Shown piece after piece: positions 5,420-6,397 of a DNA stretch of 6,397 bases (position 1 is its first letter; each line of letters opens with the position of its first letter). The stretch comes from Anaerolineae bacterium (GTDB taxonomy: Bacteria > Chloroflexota > Anaerolineae > Anaerolineales > Villigracilaceae), in contig PMLN01000270.1 in the NCBI GenBank assembly GCA_003158885.1, positions 1 through 6,397 on the forward strand, given 5' to 3'. Below the pieces are notes generated by a model that was not told the DNA's origin, made no database searches, and saw only the letters and a list, made by a program, of their open reading frames with translations. Position numbers and translations under genes: made by a program.

Positions 5420-6397
5420 ATGCACAAAATAGCTTTGCTGGGGGCAGGTTTGATCGGCCGCTTTTACACAATGAGCCTTTTGAATTTCCGCGGGAAGGAT
5501 GAAATCAAAATCGTCTGCGCGGTCACCGCTGAAGAAGCCAAAAAGTTCGCGGAGGAATTCGGCATCCCGCGCTGGACGGACGATATTGCCAAAGCGATCA
5601 ACGACCCTGAAGTAGATACCGTGATCATCGGCATTCCCAATTATTTGCACAAGAAAGCCGCCTTACTCGCCGCGCAGGCCGGAAAGGCGGTTTTATGTAC
5701 CAAACCTCTGGCATTGAACGGCGCGGAAGCGCTGGAAATGCTCGAAGCCGTGGAGAAGGCGGGCGTCTTCCATGGCTATCTCGAAGATTTGGCCTACACG
5801 CCCAAGACCTTGAAAGCCCTGGCGGCAACTCAGAAGGGCGCGTTGGGCAAGGTATTGTGGGCGCGCTCGCGCGAGACCCATAGCGGACCGCACAGCGCCT
5901 GGTTCTGGACAAAGGAACTTTCCGGCGGCGGCGCCATCGTGGATATGGGTTGTCACTGCATCGAAATCGCGCGGAATTTCATCGGCAAAGGCATCCGCCC
6001 CGCCGAAGTGACCTGCTGGGCCGATACGCAAGTCCATCCCATCGAAGCGGAAGATCATGCGGTTGGATTGGTGCGTTATGAAAACGGCGCCATTGGACAA
6101 TTCGAGACCAGTTGGACCTTCCGCGGCGGGATGGATCTGCGCGATGAAATTTCCGGCACGGATGGAACGATCTGGCTGAACCATTGGATGCGCACCGGCT
6201 TTGAAATGTTTACCAGCATCGGACAGGGCGGGTATGTGGCGGAGAAAGCCGAGGGGGATACGGGCTGGCTATTCCCGGTCGGCGATGAGATCGGCTCGCT
6301 CGGCTATGTGGAGATGTTCCTGGATATGTTCAATTCGATGGACAAAGGCGCCGCGCCTATGGATACTTTCTACGATGGCTATATCGTTAACGCCATT
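5420..6397 (+). CDS. Gfo/Idh/MocA family NAD(P)-dependent oxidoreductase, 3' truncated
   Basis: The frame is open for 326 codons and leaves the window without a stop. It is a cytoplasmic NAD(P)-dependent dehydrogenase acting on a sugar, cyclitol or related polyol. The N-terminal Rossmann fold begins MHKIALLGAGLIG, with the dinucleotide GxGxxG at residues 8-13, and continues with DTVIIGIPNYLHKKAALLAAQAGK (66-89). The catalytic-lysine motif is CTKPLA (93-98), with Thr in place of the commoner Glu before K95. The C-terminal substrate domain shows GGGAIVDMGCHCIE (169-182), where D175 and H179 match the usual active-site DxGxH pair, and GTDGTIWL (246-253). Family members are about 340-390 residues, so only a short tail is missing. 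It is divergent from the URO-D/SIS operon across a 131-bp shared promoter region, which suggests a common catabolic pathway. The exact substrate cannot be inferred. Confidence 0.92.
   Translation, partial: MHKIALLGAGLIGRFYTMSLLNFRGKDEIKIVCAVTAEEAKKFAEEFGIPRWTDDIAKAINDPEVDTVIIGIPNYLHKKAALLAAQAGKAVLCTKPLALNGAEALEMLEAVEKAGVFHGYLEDLAYTPKTLKALAATQKGALGKVLWARSRETHSGPHSAWFWTKELSGGGAIVDMGCHCIEIARNFIGKGIRPAEVTCWADTQVHPIEAEDHAVGLVRYENGAIGQFETSWTFRGGMDLRDEISGTDGTIWLNHWMRTGFEMFTSIGQGGYVAEKAEGDTGWLFPVGDEIGSLGYVEMFLDMFNSMDKGAAPMDTFYDGYIVNAI

Noticed and set aside
5693..6184. A 163-codon minus-strand frame opposite the Gfo/Idh/MocA gene
   Set aside because: It is an antisense shadow of a protein with clear Rossmann and catalytic motifs.

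Overview
The window looks like chromosome from an environmental bacterium, most likely Chloroflexota of the Anaerolineae type. This is an inference from three things: the style of the 2-oxoacid:ferredoxin oxidoreductase beta subunit, a secreted protein built of WGSSxxDVYAVG repeats plus Fn3-like domains, and the pairing of a URO-D-like protein with a SIS protein and a Gfo/Idh/MocA dehydrogenase. No rRNA, tRNA or other taxonomic marker is present, so the assignment is tentative. Four reading frames (KorB-like, secreted protein, URO-D-like, IS66 remnant) end in TAG, so TAG works as an ordinary stop here.

Layout, left to right. 1-690 (+): the 3' two thirds of a korB-like gene, closed by a perfect 10-bp-stem intrinsic terminator (701-730). 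691-1059: intergenic, holding a 132-bp MITE-like element (761-892) with 17-bp near-perfect inverted ends and a 10-bp direct repeat on each side, then a candidate promoter and a strong RBS. 1060-2634 (+): a secreted 524-residue protein with a signal peptide, four WGSS repeats and three Ig/Fn3-like domains. 2635-3085: non-coding, with short tandem repeats, a 12-bp-stem palindrome and a probable terminator (2830-2870). 3086-3347 (-): the 3' end of an IS66-family transposase gene with its presumed GTAA terminus. 3338-4120 (-): a SIS-domain (UPF0309-like) gene interrupted by one in-frame TAG, whose last codons run up to or into the IS66 remnant. 4128-5288 (-): an intact uroporphyrinogen-decarboxylase-family (COG0407-type) gene. 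5289-5419: a divergent promoter region. 5420 to the window end (+): a Gfo/Idh/MocA oxidoreductase cut off by the window edge.

The right half reads as a small carbohydrate-catabolism locus. The URO-D-like and SIS genes form a leftward operon with a 7-nt gap. The dehydrogenase is transcribed rightward from a promoter whose -35 box lies 3 nt from the -35 box of the operon's promoter. A palindrome sits at each predicted transcription start, which suggests one regulator controlling both directions. The SIS gene appears to be decaying, through a nonsense codon and an IS-eroded 3' end. The left half is energy metabolism (ferredoxin-linked 2-oxoacid oxidation) next to a surface or secreted protein.

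I found no convincing new multi-gene system. The observations most worth following are the MITE-like element, the amber-split SIS gene, the two-way promoter architecture and the recently amplified repeats in the secreted protein.
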